Below, piece by piece: positions 26,691-34,771 of a DNA stretch of 64,000 nt (positions are counted from its first letter, which is position 1; every line of letters begins with the position of its first letter). Origin of the DNA: an uncultured Clostridia bacterium (lineage in GTDB: Bacteria; Bacillota; Clostridia; Christensenellales; Borkfalkiaceae); contig CALVHH010000002.1 of assembly GCA_944327465.1 (NCBI GenBank), positions 62,001-126,000 of the forward strand. Direction: 5' to 3'. Under the pieces are notes generated by a model. That model was not told the DNA's origin. It saw only the letters and a list, made by a program, of their open reading frames with translations, and made no database searches. Position numbers and translations under genes: made by a program.

Positions 26691-28997
26691 TTATCTTTTT
26701 TTGAATATCATCTTCTTCAGCCCCCTGAAGAAGCTGCCGTTGCAGGCTTCGAGAAATCCTTCTGCCTGAACTTCGTTGAACTTCATGAACAGCAAAATAA
26801 ATCTTATGGGCAGGTGCACCATGGAATGCGCAAGCAGCTCGTCGCGGGAGCGGCCGTACATGCGCGATATCCACGCAAACAGTCTGGCGACCGTGCCCTT
26901 GCAGTATTTGAGGTCGTAAATTTCCGTAAGCATGCCGGCGACAAGCCGACCCTTTTCGGGCTTGCGCTTGGGCTCTTCGGGCGAGAGCCGCGCCGAAAAG
27001 TACTGTGAAAAAGTCAGCTTCTGCCCGTCAAACGCGGGCACTCTGCCGCGGACGACGGTATCGGTGAAAAAGAAGGTGCGGCTGTCGGTGCCGAGCGCCA
27101 CAAGATAGCTGCCCTCCTCCTTCCAGCAGCCGGCGGGCATGTCCCACACCCTGAACGTGTAGTCGTCGAAGGGTATGCACACCCTTGCGCTGTCGCCCGC
27201 ATCCAGAAACACCTTTTTAAAGCCCTTGAGTTCGGATGGGGAATGTTCGAGTTCGGCCCGCGGCGCCCTGACGTACAGCTGTACCACCGCGGCGCCGCGG
27301 CGGGCGCCGATGTTTTTGACCGTGACGGAGACGCTCTTGCCGTCGCAGACGGCGTCGGTATATTCGAAATCGGTATACGAAAGCCCGTATCCGAAGGGAT
27401 ATTTTACGGGTATGCCGAGCGGGTTATAGTATTTATACCCTACATATATGCCCTCGGCGTAGTCCATTTTATAGGCATGTTTGTTGTAAATTTCGTGGCA
27501 GGGAACGTCCTCTTCGCGCAGCGGATAGCTTTCGGCAAGCCGCCCCGAAGGATTTACTTCGCCAGTTAGCACGCCTACCACCGCGGCGCCGCCGCTCTGC
27601 CCGGCGAGGTGGGCGTGTATGAGCGCCGCGCACTTGTCGTCCCAACTTGTATCCACCACTCCCCCGCAGGAGAGCACGACGACTATCTTTTTGCCGAGCG
27701 CCGAAAGCTCGTTCAAAAGCGCCGTCTGCACTTGGGGCAGGCATAGATCGGCGCGGTCGGCGCTTTCGAGCTCCATGCCCTCGCCCAGCCCCATGCACAG
27801 CACTATCGTATCCGCCGACGAGGCGAGCTTTACCGCCTCGCGGGCGAGCGCAGGATCGTGCCTGCCGTCGCGGCGGAAGCCGCGGGCGAAGCCGACGAGC
27901 TCAACTGACGAGCCGAGCATTTCATCGTATATATTGTCAAGAAAAGTGGGATTGACGAGCGAAGAACCCGCGCCCTGATAGCGGGGCGTGCGGGCAAAGT
28001 CGCCTATGAGCGCCACCCTTTCGCCAACAGCGAGGGGCAGGGCGCCTTTTTCGTTTTTGAGCAGCACAAGGCAGTTTTCGGCGCACCTGCGGGCAAAGCG
28101 CGAATGTTCCTGCCAGTCGACGTCCTTTGCGCGGACCATGTGGGCGCGCTCGGAAAATTTGAGCTGCCTTGAGATGGCGATGTCGACGAGGCGCTCGTCG
28201 AGCCTGCCCGAGCGCACCGCCTCCTCCGCCTCCGCCGGCGAAAAATTGCAGCGCGGCATTTCGAGGTCGACACCCGCACGCACGGAAGCCGCCTTGTCGT
28301 AAGTGCCGCCCCAGTCCGATACGACGAGCCCGTCGAAGCCCCATTCGCCGCGCAGTATGTCGTTTACAAGCCGTCTGCTCGAATTGCAGTAGGTGCCGTT
28401 GACCTTGTTGTAAGCCGTCATCACGGCGGCGGGGCGCCCCTCCTTTACGGCTATTTCGAAGCCGGTGAGGTAGGTCTCGCGCAGAGTCTGTTCGTCGACG
28501 CGGCAATCGTAGACCATGCGACCGCGCTCGCGCGAGTTGACGGCATAGTGCTTTATGCACGCAGCCGTGCCGTTGCGCTGAATGCCCTGCACATATGCCG
28601 CGGCAAACCGACCCGAAAGATAGGCGTCTTCCGAAAAGTATTCAAAATTCCTGCCGCACTTGGGGCTGCGCTTTATGTTGAGCCCGGGACCGAGCACCAT
28701 GTTTACGCCCATAAACGCCGCCTCGGCGCCAAGATATGCGCCCAGCTCTTCGCCCAGTTCGACATCCCAGCTGCTCGCCATGGCTGCAGCCGTGGGAAAG
28801 CACGTTGAAGGGCAGGAAGTGCCTATGCCGAGGTGGTTGGGCATCCTGTCCTGCACCCTGAGCCCGTGCGGACCATCGGAAAGCGTGGCGGACTGCATGC
28901 CGATATCCGCGCACTCGGCGGACTGCCAGAACGCGGAACCCGTTAAAAGACGACATTTGGTGGATAAATCGAGTTGCTCAATACTTTTTTTAGGCAT
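26691..28997 (-). CDS. Glycoside hydrolase family 3 beta-glycosidase
   Basis: 768 residues: a GH3 TIM barrel with the nucleophile Asp228 in LVVSDWGGT and KHYAVNSRE, an alpha/beta C domain (GAGSSLVNP), and a fibronectin-III-like domain around 570-670. About 100 extra residues at the end are basic and hydrophobic and belong to no family I know. No signal peptide, so intracellular hydrolysis of imported glucosides or xylosides is likely. The ATG has no evident ribosome binding site. It leads a minus-strand cluster with the esterase, reductase, lipase and ATP-grasp genes from its own strong promoter. Confidence 0.93.
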   Translation of the reverse strand: MPKKSIEQLDLSTKCRLLTGSAFWQSAECADIGMQSATLSDGPHGLRVQDRMPNHLGIGTSCPSTCFPTAAAMASSWDVELGEELGAYLGAEAAFMGVNMVLGPGLNIKRSPKCGRNFEYFSEDAYLSGRFAAAYVQGIQRNGTAACIKHYAVNSRERGRMVYDCRVDEQTLRETYLTGFEIAVKEGRPAAVMTAYNKVNGTYCNSSRRLVNDILRGEWGFDGLVVSDWGGTYDKAASVRAGVDLEMPRCNFSPAEAEEAVRSGRLDERLVDIAISRQLKFSERAHMVRAKDVDWQEHSRFARRCAENCLVLLKNEKGALPLAVGERVALIGDFARTPRYQGAGSSLVNPTFLDNIYDEMLGSSVELVGFARGFRRDGRHDPALAREAVKLASSADTIVLCMGLGEGMELESADRADLCLPQVQTALLNELSALGKKIVVVLSCGGVVDTSWDDKCAALIHAHLAGQSGGAAVVGVLTGEVNPSGRLAESYPLREEDVPCHEIYNKHAYKMDYAEGIYVGYKYYNPLGIPVKYPFGYGLSYTDFEYTDAVCDGKSVSVTVKNIGARRGAAVVQLYVRAPRAELEHSPSELKGFKKVFLDAGDSARVCIPFDDYTFRVWDMPAGCWKEEGSYLVALGTDSRTFFFTDTVVRGRVPAFDGQKLTFSQYFSARLSPEEPKRKPEKGRLVAGMLTEIYDLKYCKGTVARLFAWISRMYGRSRDELLAHSMVHLPIRFILLFMKFNEVQAEGFLEACNGSFFRGLKKMIFKKR

Positions 28998-29058
28998 ATT
29001 TTTGTTAAAGCGGCGGGGTAAAGCCGTGCTCCGTTCCGCCCGTTTAATCGACTACGAC

Positions 29059-29087
29059 ATTATATCACCTTTTTGCGTCGTTTGCAA
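29059..29087 (-). promoter_or_regulatory. Promoter of the GH3 cluster
   Basis: TTGCAA (29082-29087), 17 bp, TATAAT (29059-29064) on the minus strand, giving a leader of about 55 nt. I see no cre or LacI-type operator next to it. Confidence 0.75.
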
Positions 29088-29177
29088 CACATTGCACCAT
29101 AAAAATGGCGCCCCTGCAAGGTTTTGCGCGGCGGCTGTGCACATGAAAATATTTTGGCGGAAAAATTTTAAAAACCC

Positions 29178-29206
29178 TTGACAGAATGCGCGATAAATGT
29201 TATCAT
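29178..29206 (+). promoter_or_regulatory. Promoter of rubrerythrin
   Basis: TTGACA (29178-29183), 17 bp, TATCAT (29201-29206). Confidence 0.8.
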
Positions 29207-29216
29207 ATATGTAACA

Positions 29217-29235
29217 ATTAAGATTTAATCTTAAT
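29217..29235 (+). promoter_or_regulatory. PerR/Fur-type inverted repeat at the rubrerythrin promoter
   Basis: ATTAAGATTTAATCTTAAT has nine-base perfect arms around one base, so it contains the 7-1-7 geometry of PerR/Fur boxes, although the bases differ from TTATAAT-N-ATTATAA. It lies at about +5 to +23, where a bound repressor would block transcription. Confidence 0.6.
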
Positions 29236-29253
29236 AAATAAAGGAGAACCGAT

Positions 29254-29802
29254 ATGGCGGAAAAGAAGAACATTTATGCAGGCACCAAGACGGAAAAGAA
29301 CCTTTGGGAAGCTTTTGCAGGCGAAAGCCAGGCGAGGAACAAGTACACCTACTTTGCCTCGGTAGCCAAGAAGGCGGGCTATGAGCAGATAGCCGAAATA
29401 TTTTTAAAGACTGCCGACAACGAAAAGGAGCACGCAAAGCTGTGGTTCAAGCACCTGGGCGGCGTGGGCACCGTTGAAGAGAACCTTGCGGCTGCCGCCG
29501 AAGGCGAAAACTTTGAATGGACGGATATGTACGACAGAATGGCTAAAGAGGCCGAAGAAGAGGGATTCACGGCGCTTGCCGCACAGTTCCGCGGCGTGGC
29601 TGCCATTGAAAAGACGCACGAAGAGCGCTACAGGGCGCTGCTTAAAAATGTTGAAACCAAGAGCGTATTCGAAAAGTCGGGCGTTCAGGTGTGGGAATGC
29701 CGCAACTGCGGACACATTGTAGTGGGCACTTCCGCCCCCGCCGTCTGCCCCGTTTGCGCTCATCCCCAGGCTTACTTTGAAGTGAGAAAGGAAAATTATT
29801 AA
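29254..29802 (+). CDS. rbr: Rubrerythrin
   Basis: Rubrerythrin reduces hydrogen peroxide in the cytoplasm of anaerobes. The 182-residue protein has the ferritin-like diiron domain with its glutamate ligands ([28 protein letters not shown]) and a C-terminal rubredoxin domain with CRNCG and [18 protein letters not shown] precedes the ATG. Promoter, operator and terminator show that it is a separate regulated unit, divergent from the GH3 cluster. Confidence 0.97.
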   Translation: MAEKKNIYAGTKTEKNLWEAFAGESQARNKYTYFASVAKKAGYEQIAEIFLKTADNEKEHAKLWFKHLGGVGTVEENLAAAAEGENFEWTDMYDRMAKEAEEEGFTALAAQFRGVAAIEKTHEERYRALLKNVETKSVFEKSGVQVWECRNCGHIVVGTSAPAVCPVCAHPQAYFEVRKENY

Positions 29803-29818
29803 TTTTTAAAAGATTTTT

Positions 29819-29860
29819 AACGCGTATTGTGCATAGAAGCACGATACGCGTTATTTTTTG
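29819..29860 (+). terminator. Rho-independent terminator of rubrerythrin
   Basis: AACGCGTAT...GTGC / GCAC...ATACGCGTT arms are followed by ATTTTTT. Confidence 0.9.
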
Positions 29861-29881
29861 AAATTCTTCCACATCCGCCCT

Positions 29882-30082
29882 GGTCGACTGCACCGATAAT
29901 CCTCCCTTTTGTCGCAGCGCGAATGCGCCGAGATTTCTCCGCGCGCTCGGCTTTCAGCCCCGCTTGGTCGAAACGACAAAAGGGACGGGCTCTTCGAAAC
30001 GACAAAAGGGGAAGCGCGGTCGACCTGCCAACACTGTCATTTCGAGCGCAGTCGAGAAATCTAACTATACGGCGCGGTCGAC
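29882..30082. repeat. REP-like palindromic repeat, copy 3 (two units)
   Basis: The first unit reads CTCCCTTTTGTCG...GAGATTTCTCC...GGTCGAAACGACAAAAG. The second reads TGTCATTTCGAGCGCAGTCG, then AGAAATCTAACTAT and GCGCGGTCGAC. The units are flanked by GGTCGAC at both ends. Confidence 0.75.
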
Positions 30083-30129
30083 CGAAGAGCGGCTCATATA
30101 GAGACCGCCGGCAACTCGGCGCACGCAGA

Positions 30130-30164
30130 AAATGCGGCGGCGAGCCGTGCTCGCCGCCGCATTT
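30130..30164 (-). terminator. Terminator hairpin downstream of glyA
   Basis: AAATGCGGCGGCGAG and CTCGCCGCCGCATTT are 15-bp perfect arms with a 5-nt loop, followed on the minus strand by TTCTG after the stem's own AUUU end. It lies about 75 bp after the glyA stop. Confidence 0.6.
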
Positions 30165-30237
30165 AAATTAAAGGAGTTAAATGAAGCATATAACGTATAT
30201 TCAAAAGTTATAAAGCGTCACGCCTGATTGAGGGCGC

Positions 30238-31488
30238 TCAATCGACGCAATCGGCATACAGAGGGAAGTCGGCGCAGAGCTTTGCCACCTCTGCGGTGAC
30301 GTATTCGAAGGCGCCCTCCCTCTCCTCTATTACCTTGGTTATGAGCTGCGCAATCTTGCGCGCTTCGGGCTCCTTCATGCCGCGGCTGGTCATTGCGGGC
30401 GTGCCTAAGCGTATGCCCGAAGTGACGAATGGCTTTTGGGTATCGAAGGGTATGGCGTTTTTGTTGACGGTTATGTGCACTTCGTCGAGCATCTTTTCGA
30501 GCTCCTTGCCCGTCATGCCCTTGGATGTGAGGTCGAGAAGTATGAGGTGATTGTCCGTACCGCCCGAAACCATGTTCACGCCGAGGGCGGAAAACTCTTG
30601 AGCCATGGCTTTGGCGTTTGCTACTATCTGCTGCTGGTATGCCTTGAACGAGGGCTGAAGCGCTTCCTTGAAGGCGACTGCCTTTGCGGCTATTATGTGC
30701 ATTAAGGGTCCGCCCTGTATTCCGGGGAACACCGCCTTATCTATCGCCTTGCCGTACTCCTCCTTGCACATTATGACGCCGCCGCGGGGACCGCGGAGAG
30801 TCTTGTGCGTGGTCGTGGTCACAAAGTCGGCATAGGGCACGGGCGAAGGATGCAGTCCCGCCGCGACGAGCCCGGCTATGTGGGCTATATCCACCATCAT
30901 ATACGCCCCAACCTTGTCGCAGATAGCGCGTATGCGCTCGAAGTCGATCACTCGAGGATAGGCGCTGGCGCCCGAAATTATCATCTTGGGCTTGCACTCC
31001 ACGGCTATCCTTTCCATCTCATCGTAGTCGATGGTCTGCGTGTCCCTGTCTACGCCGTATGGCACTATGTTGAAGTACTTGCCCGAAATATTGACGGGCG
31101 AGCCGTGCGAAAGGTGCCCGCCGTGGGCGAGATTCATGCCCATTACCGTGTCGCCGGGAGAGAGCATTGCAAAGAATACTGCAAGGTTTGCGCTGGCGCC
31201 CGAGTGGGGCTGCACGTTGCAGTACTCGCAGCCGAAGAGCTGCTTTACGCGGCTGCGGGCGAGGTCTTCGGCGATATCGACAAACTGACAGCCGCCGTAG
31301 TAGCGATGCCCGGGATAGCCTTCGGCATATTTATTGGTGAGATGGCTGCCCGCCGCAGCCATTACCGCGGGAGAGACAAAGTTTTCGCTGGCGATGAGCT
31401 CTATGTTGCCCTGCTGGCGGGAAAGTTCGAGCTTCAAAGCTTCGGCAATTTCGGGATCGGTGCGTTCGATTAGCGAGATGTCTATCAT
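30238..31488 (-). CDS. glyA: Serine hydroxymethyltransferase
   Basis: GlyA interconverts serine and glycine and charges tetrahydrofolate with a one-carbon unit, using PLP. The PLP lysine lies in [14 protein letters not shown], with [11 protein letters not shown] and YGGCQFVD also visible. 416 residues, normal. The start at 31488 has CGGAG upstream; an in-frame ATG ten codons earlier adds unlikely residues. Its promoter has the same hexamers as that of serC, so serine synthesis and use may share basal control. No glycine riboswitch precedes it. Confidence 0.97.
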   Translation of the reverse strand: MIDISLIERTDPEIAEALKLELSRQQGNIELIASENFVSPAVMAAAGSHLTNKYAEGYPGHRYYGGCQFVDIAEDLARSRVKQLFGCEYCNVQPHSGASANLAVFFAMLSPGDTVMGMNLAHGGHLSHGSPVNISGKYFNIVPYGVDRDTQTIDYDEMERIAVECKPKMIISGASAYPRVIDFERIRAICDKVGAYMMVDIAHIAGLVAAGLHPSPVPYADFVTTTTHKTLRGPRGGVIMCKEEYGKAIDKAVFPGIQGGPLMHIIAAKAVAFKEALQPSFKAYQQQIVANAKAMAQEFSALGVNMVSGGTDNHLILLDLTSKGMTGKELEKMLDEVHITVNKNAIPFDTQKPFVTSGIRLGTPAMTSRGMKEPEARKIAQLITKVIEEREGAFEYVTAEVAKLCADFPLYADCVD

Positions 31489-31520
31489 TAATTTTCTCCG
31501 TAATTTATATTTATGCAATA

Positions 31521-31549
31521 ATTATAGCACATATTTTGCAAATATACAA
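31521..31549 (-). promoter_or_regulatory. Promoter of glyA
   Basis: TTGTAT (31544-31549), 17 bp, TATAAT (31521-31526) on the minus strand; leader about 26 nt. Confidence 0.8.
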
Positions 31550-31623
31550 TGGTTTGAATATAAATCGATTAAAAAATTTGCGGTGCGCACTGCCGCACGG
31601 CATACTTGGCGCGGGGGCATACG

Positions 31624-31672
31624 GCAAAAAACCGCAGCGGCGGGCGCCTGAAAGGCGCCCGCCGCTGCGGTT
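31624..31672 (-). terminator. Rho-independent terminator of hisS-trxA
   Basis: AACCGCAGCGGCGGGCGCC pairs perfectly with its complement around a 5-nt loop, followed on the minus strand by TTTTTTG. Confidence 0.88.
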
Positions 31673-31698
31673 CACATAATTTTAACTTTGCCTGACTA

Positions 31699-32013
31699 TC
31701 AGATATTGCCGTTGAGGAACTCTTCAAACTCGCCCTTGGGCATGAATCCTAAGGACTTTGCGGCAATTTCGCCGTTCTTGAACACGGCGATGAAGGGTAT
31801 GGACATAACGCCGTAGCGCACGGCGAGGTCGGCGCACTCATCGACGTCCACCTTTATAAAGACAGCCCTGTCTGCAAATTTTTCGCTCATCTGCTCGAAC
31901 ACGGGCGCGAGCATTTTGCAGGGACCGCACCACGTGGCAAAGAAGTCGCATACAACGGGCTTTTCGCCCTTGAGCAATTCATCGAAACGTACGGAGTTTA
32001 CTTTTTCAGCCAT
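31699..32013 (-). CDS. trxA: Thioredoxin
   Basis: The 104-residue protein has the WCGPC active site and the cis-proline loop MSIPF. It reduces disulfides of cytoplasmic proteins. The ATG lies inside the end of hisS (8-bp overlap), with AAAGGAG inside the hisS coding sequence as ribosome binding site. No thioredoxin reductase is near. Confidence 0.96.
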   Translation of the reverse strand: MAEKVNSVRFDELLKGEKPVVCDFFATWCGPCKMLAPVFEQMSEKFADRAVFIKVDVDECADLAVRYGVMSIPFIAVFKNGEIAAKSLGFMPKGEFEEFLNGNI

Positions 32014-33271
32014 TGTTTTGTTCTCCTTTTTTTAAATAGTTACAAATTTCGCCGAACGGCAGCTTTACGCTGCTGCCATCGGACATTTTTTTGAGGTTGA
32101 CGGCGCCTTCTGCAAGCTCGTTTTCGCCGATGACCGCCACATATCTTGCGCCCAATTTATCGGCGTACTTTAACTGCGCCTTTACCGAGCGCTCCATTAA
32201 GTCGCACTCGGCGGAGATATCCTGCCGCCTGAGCGCGGCGACGAGCGAAAGCGCCCTGGTGCGGCTGGCTTTGTCCATGCCCGCGACGTATATATCGGGG
32301 ACGGGCGCCGCGGGAAACTGCACGCCCGTGTTCTCCATGAGGAGCAGCAGCCTTTCGAGCCCCGCGGCAAAGCCTACGGCGGGAGTTGAAGGTCCGCCCA
32401 GCCCGGCAATGAGACCGTCGTATCTGCCGCCGGCGCACACGGTGCCCTGGGCGCCTATACTGTCCGAAACGAACTCGAATACGGTGCGGGTATAGTAGTC
32501 CAACCCCCTGACTATGTTGGGGTCGACCACGTATTCGATGCCCGAAGCGGCGAGGAGCTCTTTAACTTTTTGGAAGTGCGCGGCGCAGTCGGGGCAGAGG
32601 TAGTCTAAAATTTTCGGCGCTCCCGCCGTTATCGCCTTGCAGCCCTCCTCCTTGCAGTCGAGCATTCTCAAAGGGTTCTTTTCGAACCTTTCGCGGCAGG
32701 TGGCACACATTTCGCCCAGGCGTGGTCTGAAATATTCCTTGAGCGCAGCGTTATACCCGGCGCGGCAGGCGGGGCAGCCTATAGAATTGAGGCGAAGCTG
32801 TGCACTTATACCCAGCTTTTGCAAAAACGCCGATGCGGCGAATATCGCTTCGACGTCTGCCGAAGGTGCAGGCGAGCCGTATATTTCCACGCCGAACTGG
32901 TGGAATTCACGCAATCTGCCCGCCTGAGGGCGCTCGTAGCGGTAGCAGGGCGTTATATAGTACGACTTCATGGGCAGCGGGCTGGATGCGAGACCGTTTT
33001 CAATGAACATTCTGGCGACGCCCGCGGTGCCTTCGGGCTTGAGCGTCACCGAACGCCCGCCCTTATCCAAAAATGTGTACATCTCCTTGTTGACTATATC
33101 GGTGGTGTCGCCCACGCCGCGGGCAAACAGCTCGGTATGCTCGAACACGGGGGTGCGGACTTCGTTTATATTGAACTGCCTTGCCGTTTTTCTTGCGCAG
33201 TCTTCGATAAACTGCCACTTATATGCCTGCGAAGGCAATACGTCTTTTGTTCCCTTGGGTATATTTATCAT
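32006..33271 (-). CDS. hisS: Histidyl-tRNA synthetase
   Basis: Class II aminoacyl-tRNA synthetase of 421 residues. Motif 2 (CYRYERPQAGRLREFHQFG), the histidine-specific GLDYYTRTVFEF and motif 3 (GFAAGLERLL) are all present. An insertion with CPAC...CATC...C...CPDC (about 170-235) looks like a zinc-binding module, as in some clostridial enzymes. GAGGATATT precedes the ATG. No T-box leader is visible in the 113-bp upstream spacer. aspS, the usual neighbour in Bacillus, is absent, and trxA follows instead. Confidence 0.96.
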   Translation of the reverse strand: MINIPKGTKDVLPSQAYKWQFIEDCARKTARQFNINEVRTPVFEHTELFARGVGDTTDIVNKEMYTFLDKGGRSVTLKPEGTAGVARMFIENGLASSPLPMKSYYITPCYRYERPQAGRLREFHQFGVEIYGSPAPSADVEAIFAASAFLQKLGISAQLRLNSIGCPACRAGYNAALKEYFRPRLGEMCATCRERFEKNPLRMLDCKEEGCKAITAGAPKILDYLCPDCAAHFQKVKELLAASGIEYVVDPNIVRGLDYYTRTVFEFVSDSIGAQGTVCAGGRYDGLIAGLGGPSTPAVGFAAGLERLLLLMENTGVQFPAAPVPDIYVAGMDKASRTRALSLVAALRRQDISAECDLMERSVKAQLKYADKLGARYVAVIGENELAEGAVNLKKMSDGSSVKLPFGEICNYLKKGEQNNG

Positions 33272-33384
33272 AATATCCTCACAAATTTATGCGCAGCAAC
33301 GGCGCAGAAAGTATATACGATTTAAAATTTTTTTCTGTTATCGCTTATGGGCGCAAGCGCAAAATCAATGCGCGGGCACAAAAA

Positions 33385-34719
33385 TCATTCCGAGGCAAAG
33401 CCCGTTACTTTCAGGTGCTTTTTGCCGCCGCACACCTGCATGAGTTTGCCGATGTGTTCATCGACGTACTTTTTGTTGATTTCCACCGTGACGAGAGGAT
33501 AGTCGTTGCCGCCGGCTTCGAACGAAATATCTTCAAGAAGATATTCCATTACCGTGTGCAGGCGGCGGGCGCCGATATCTTCGCTCGTTTCGTTGAGCTC
33601 TTCGGCGACTTCGGCTATGCGCTCGATGGCGTCCTGCTTGAACTGAAGGTCGATGTTGTCTACGCCAAGCAGGGCGGCGTACTGCATGGTTATTGCATTG
33701 TGCGTCTGCGTCAAAATGTTGACGAAGTCCTGCTTTTTTAAGCTGTTCAGCTCGACGAGCACGGGGAAGCGCCCCAAAAATTCGGGTATCAAGTCTTCCA
33801 CCTTTGAAACGTGGAAGGCGCCCGCCGCAATGAACAGAATGTAGTCCGTCTTTACGGGACCGTACTTTGTCATTACGGTGCAGCCCTCTACGATGGGCAA
33901 TATGTCGCGCTGAACGCCCTCACGCGAGACGTCGGGTCCGCCCCCGCGGGAGCCGCCGGCTATTTTGTCTATCTCGTCTATGAAGATTATGCCGTCGTTT
34001 TCGGCGCGGCGAATGGCTTCGGTCTGGACGGAGTCGTTGTCGATGAGCTTATCCGCCTCCTCGGCGATGAGCAGATTTTTGGCTTCGCGCACGGTCATGC
34101 GCCTCTTCTTTTTGCGGTTCATGCCCAGCGAACCGAAAACCGAGCCCAAATCTATGGCGGCGCCCTGACCGGGCGAAAGTTCGAGAGGCTTGGGATTATC
34201 GGAAACTTCCACCTCTATCATGGTGGCGTCGTACTTGCCCGCGTGGATGTCGTCGACGAGGTTGTTTTCGAACACCTCGCGGGAAAATTCGCCGCGCTCG
34301 TCCTTCTTCATTTCGGCGAGCACCTTGGCTATCCTGCGTTCGGCTATCGCCGTGGCTTTATAGGATACCTCCTGCGTCTTTTCCTCCTTTACGAGGCGCA
34401 TCGCACATTCGGCAAGGTCGCGCACCATGCTCTCAACGTCGCGGCCGACGTAGCCGACTTCGGTGTACTTTGTAGCTTCAACCTTTAAAAAGGGCGCCTT
34501 TACGAGCTTTGCGAGCCTCCTGGCTATCTCAGTCTTGCCGACGCCGGTGGGACCCTTCATTATTATGTTCTTGGGCGTGACTTCCTCCCTGAGTTCGGGG
34601 GAGAGCTGCGCCCTGCGATAGCGGTTGCGAAGGGCTATGGCGACAGCCTTTTTGGCTTCGTCCTGACCTATTATATATTTATTTAATTCGTGTACCGTCT
34701 GTTTGGGTGTGAGATCCAT
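33385..34719 (-). CDS. hslU: HslU (ClpY) AAA+ unfoldase, without HslV nearby and with an unusual C-terminus
   Basis: HslU unfolds proteins for the HslV peptidase. The 444 residues contain Walker A GPTGVGKT (56-63), the pore loop GYVGRD (89-94), the I domain, Walker B GIIFIDEIDKI and the arginine-finger region. HslU normally ends in a short tail ending like LSRYIL that docks into HslV. Here the tail reads GKLMQVCGGKKHLKVTGFASE, extended and basic, with no such motif. hslV, normally just before hslU, is missing: only 52 bp separate trmFO and hslU. AAGGAG precedes the ATG. Confidence 0.94.
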   Translation of the reverse strand: MDLTPKQTVHELNKYIIGQDEAKKAVAIALRNRYRRAQLSPELREEVTPKNIIMKGPTGVGKTEIARRLAKLVKAPFLKVEATKYTEVGYVGRDVESMVRDLAECAMRLVKEEKTQEVSYKATAIAERRIAKVLAEMKKDERGEFSREVFENNLVDDIHAGKYDATMIEVEVSDNPKPLELSPGQGAAIDLGSVFGSLGMNRKKKRRMTVREAKNLLIAEEADKLIDNDSVQTEAIRRAENDGIIFIDEIDKIAGGSRGGGPDVSREGVQRDILPIVEGCTVMTKYGPVKTDYILFIAAGAFHVSKVEDLIPEFLGRFPVLVELNSLKKQDFVNILTQTHNAITMQYAALLGVDNIDLQFKQDAIERIAEVAEELNETSEDIGARRLHTVMEYLLEDISFEAGGNDYPLVTVEINKKYVDEHIGKLMQVCGGKKHLKVTGFASE

Positions 34720-34771
34720 ACATTCTCCTTGGCGCGCTCCGCAAGCATGCCGCCGCGGCGTGCCGCCATTA

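Larger units (their letters stand above)
29861..30237. other. 377-bp convergent spacer
   Basis: The spacer between rubrerythrin and glyA holds a compound REP-like repeat (29882-30082) and a terminator hairpin (30130-30164). I see no gene of convincing size. Confidence 0.6.

Noticed and set aside
30181..30213. Tiny plus-strand frame MKHITYIQKL with AAAGGAG upstream
   Set aside because: It lies downstream of a terminator-like hairpin and antisense to the 3' region of glyA. There is no promoter and no neighbouring similar unit, so chance is the simpler explanation.
31489..31620. Glycine riboswitch upstream of glyA
   Set aside because: The leader is only about 26 nt after the promoter and contains no aptamer core.
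33272..33384. T-box leader of hisS
   Set aside because: The spacer is too short and lacks the conserved T-box sequence AGGGTGGNACCGCG.
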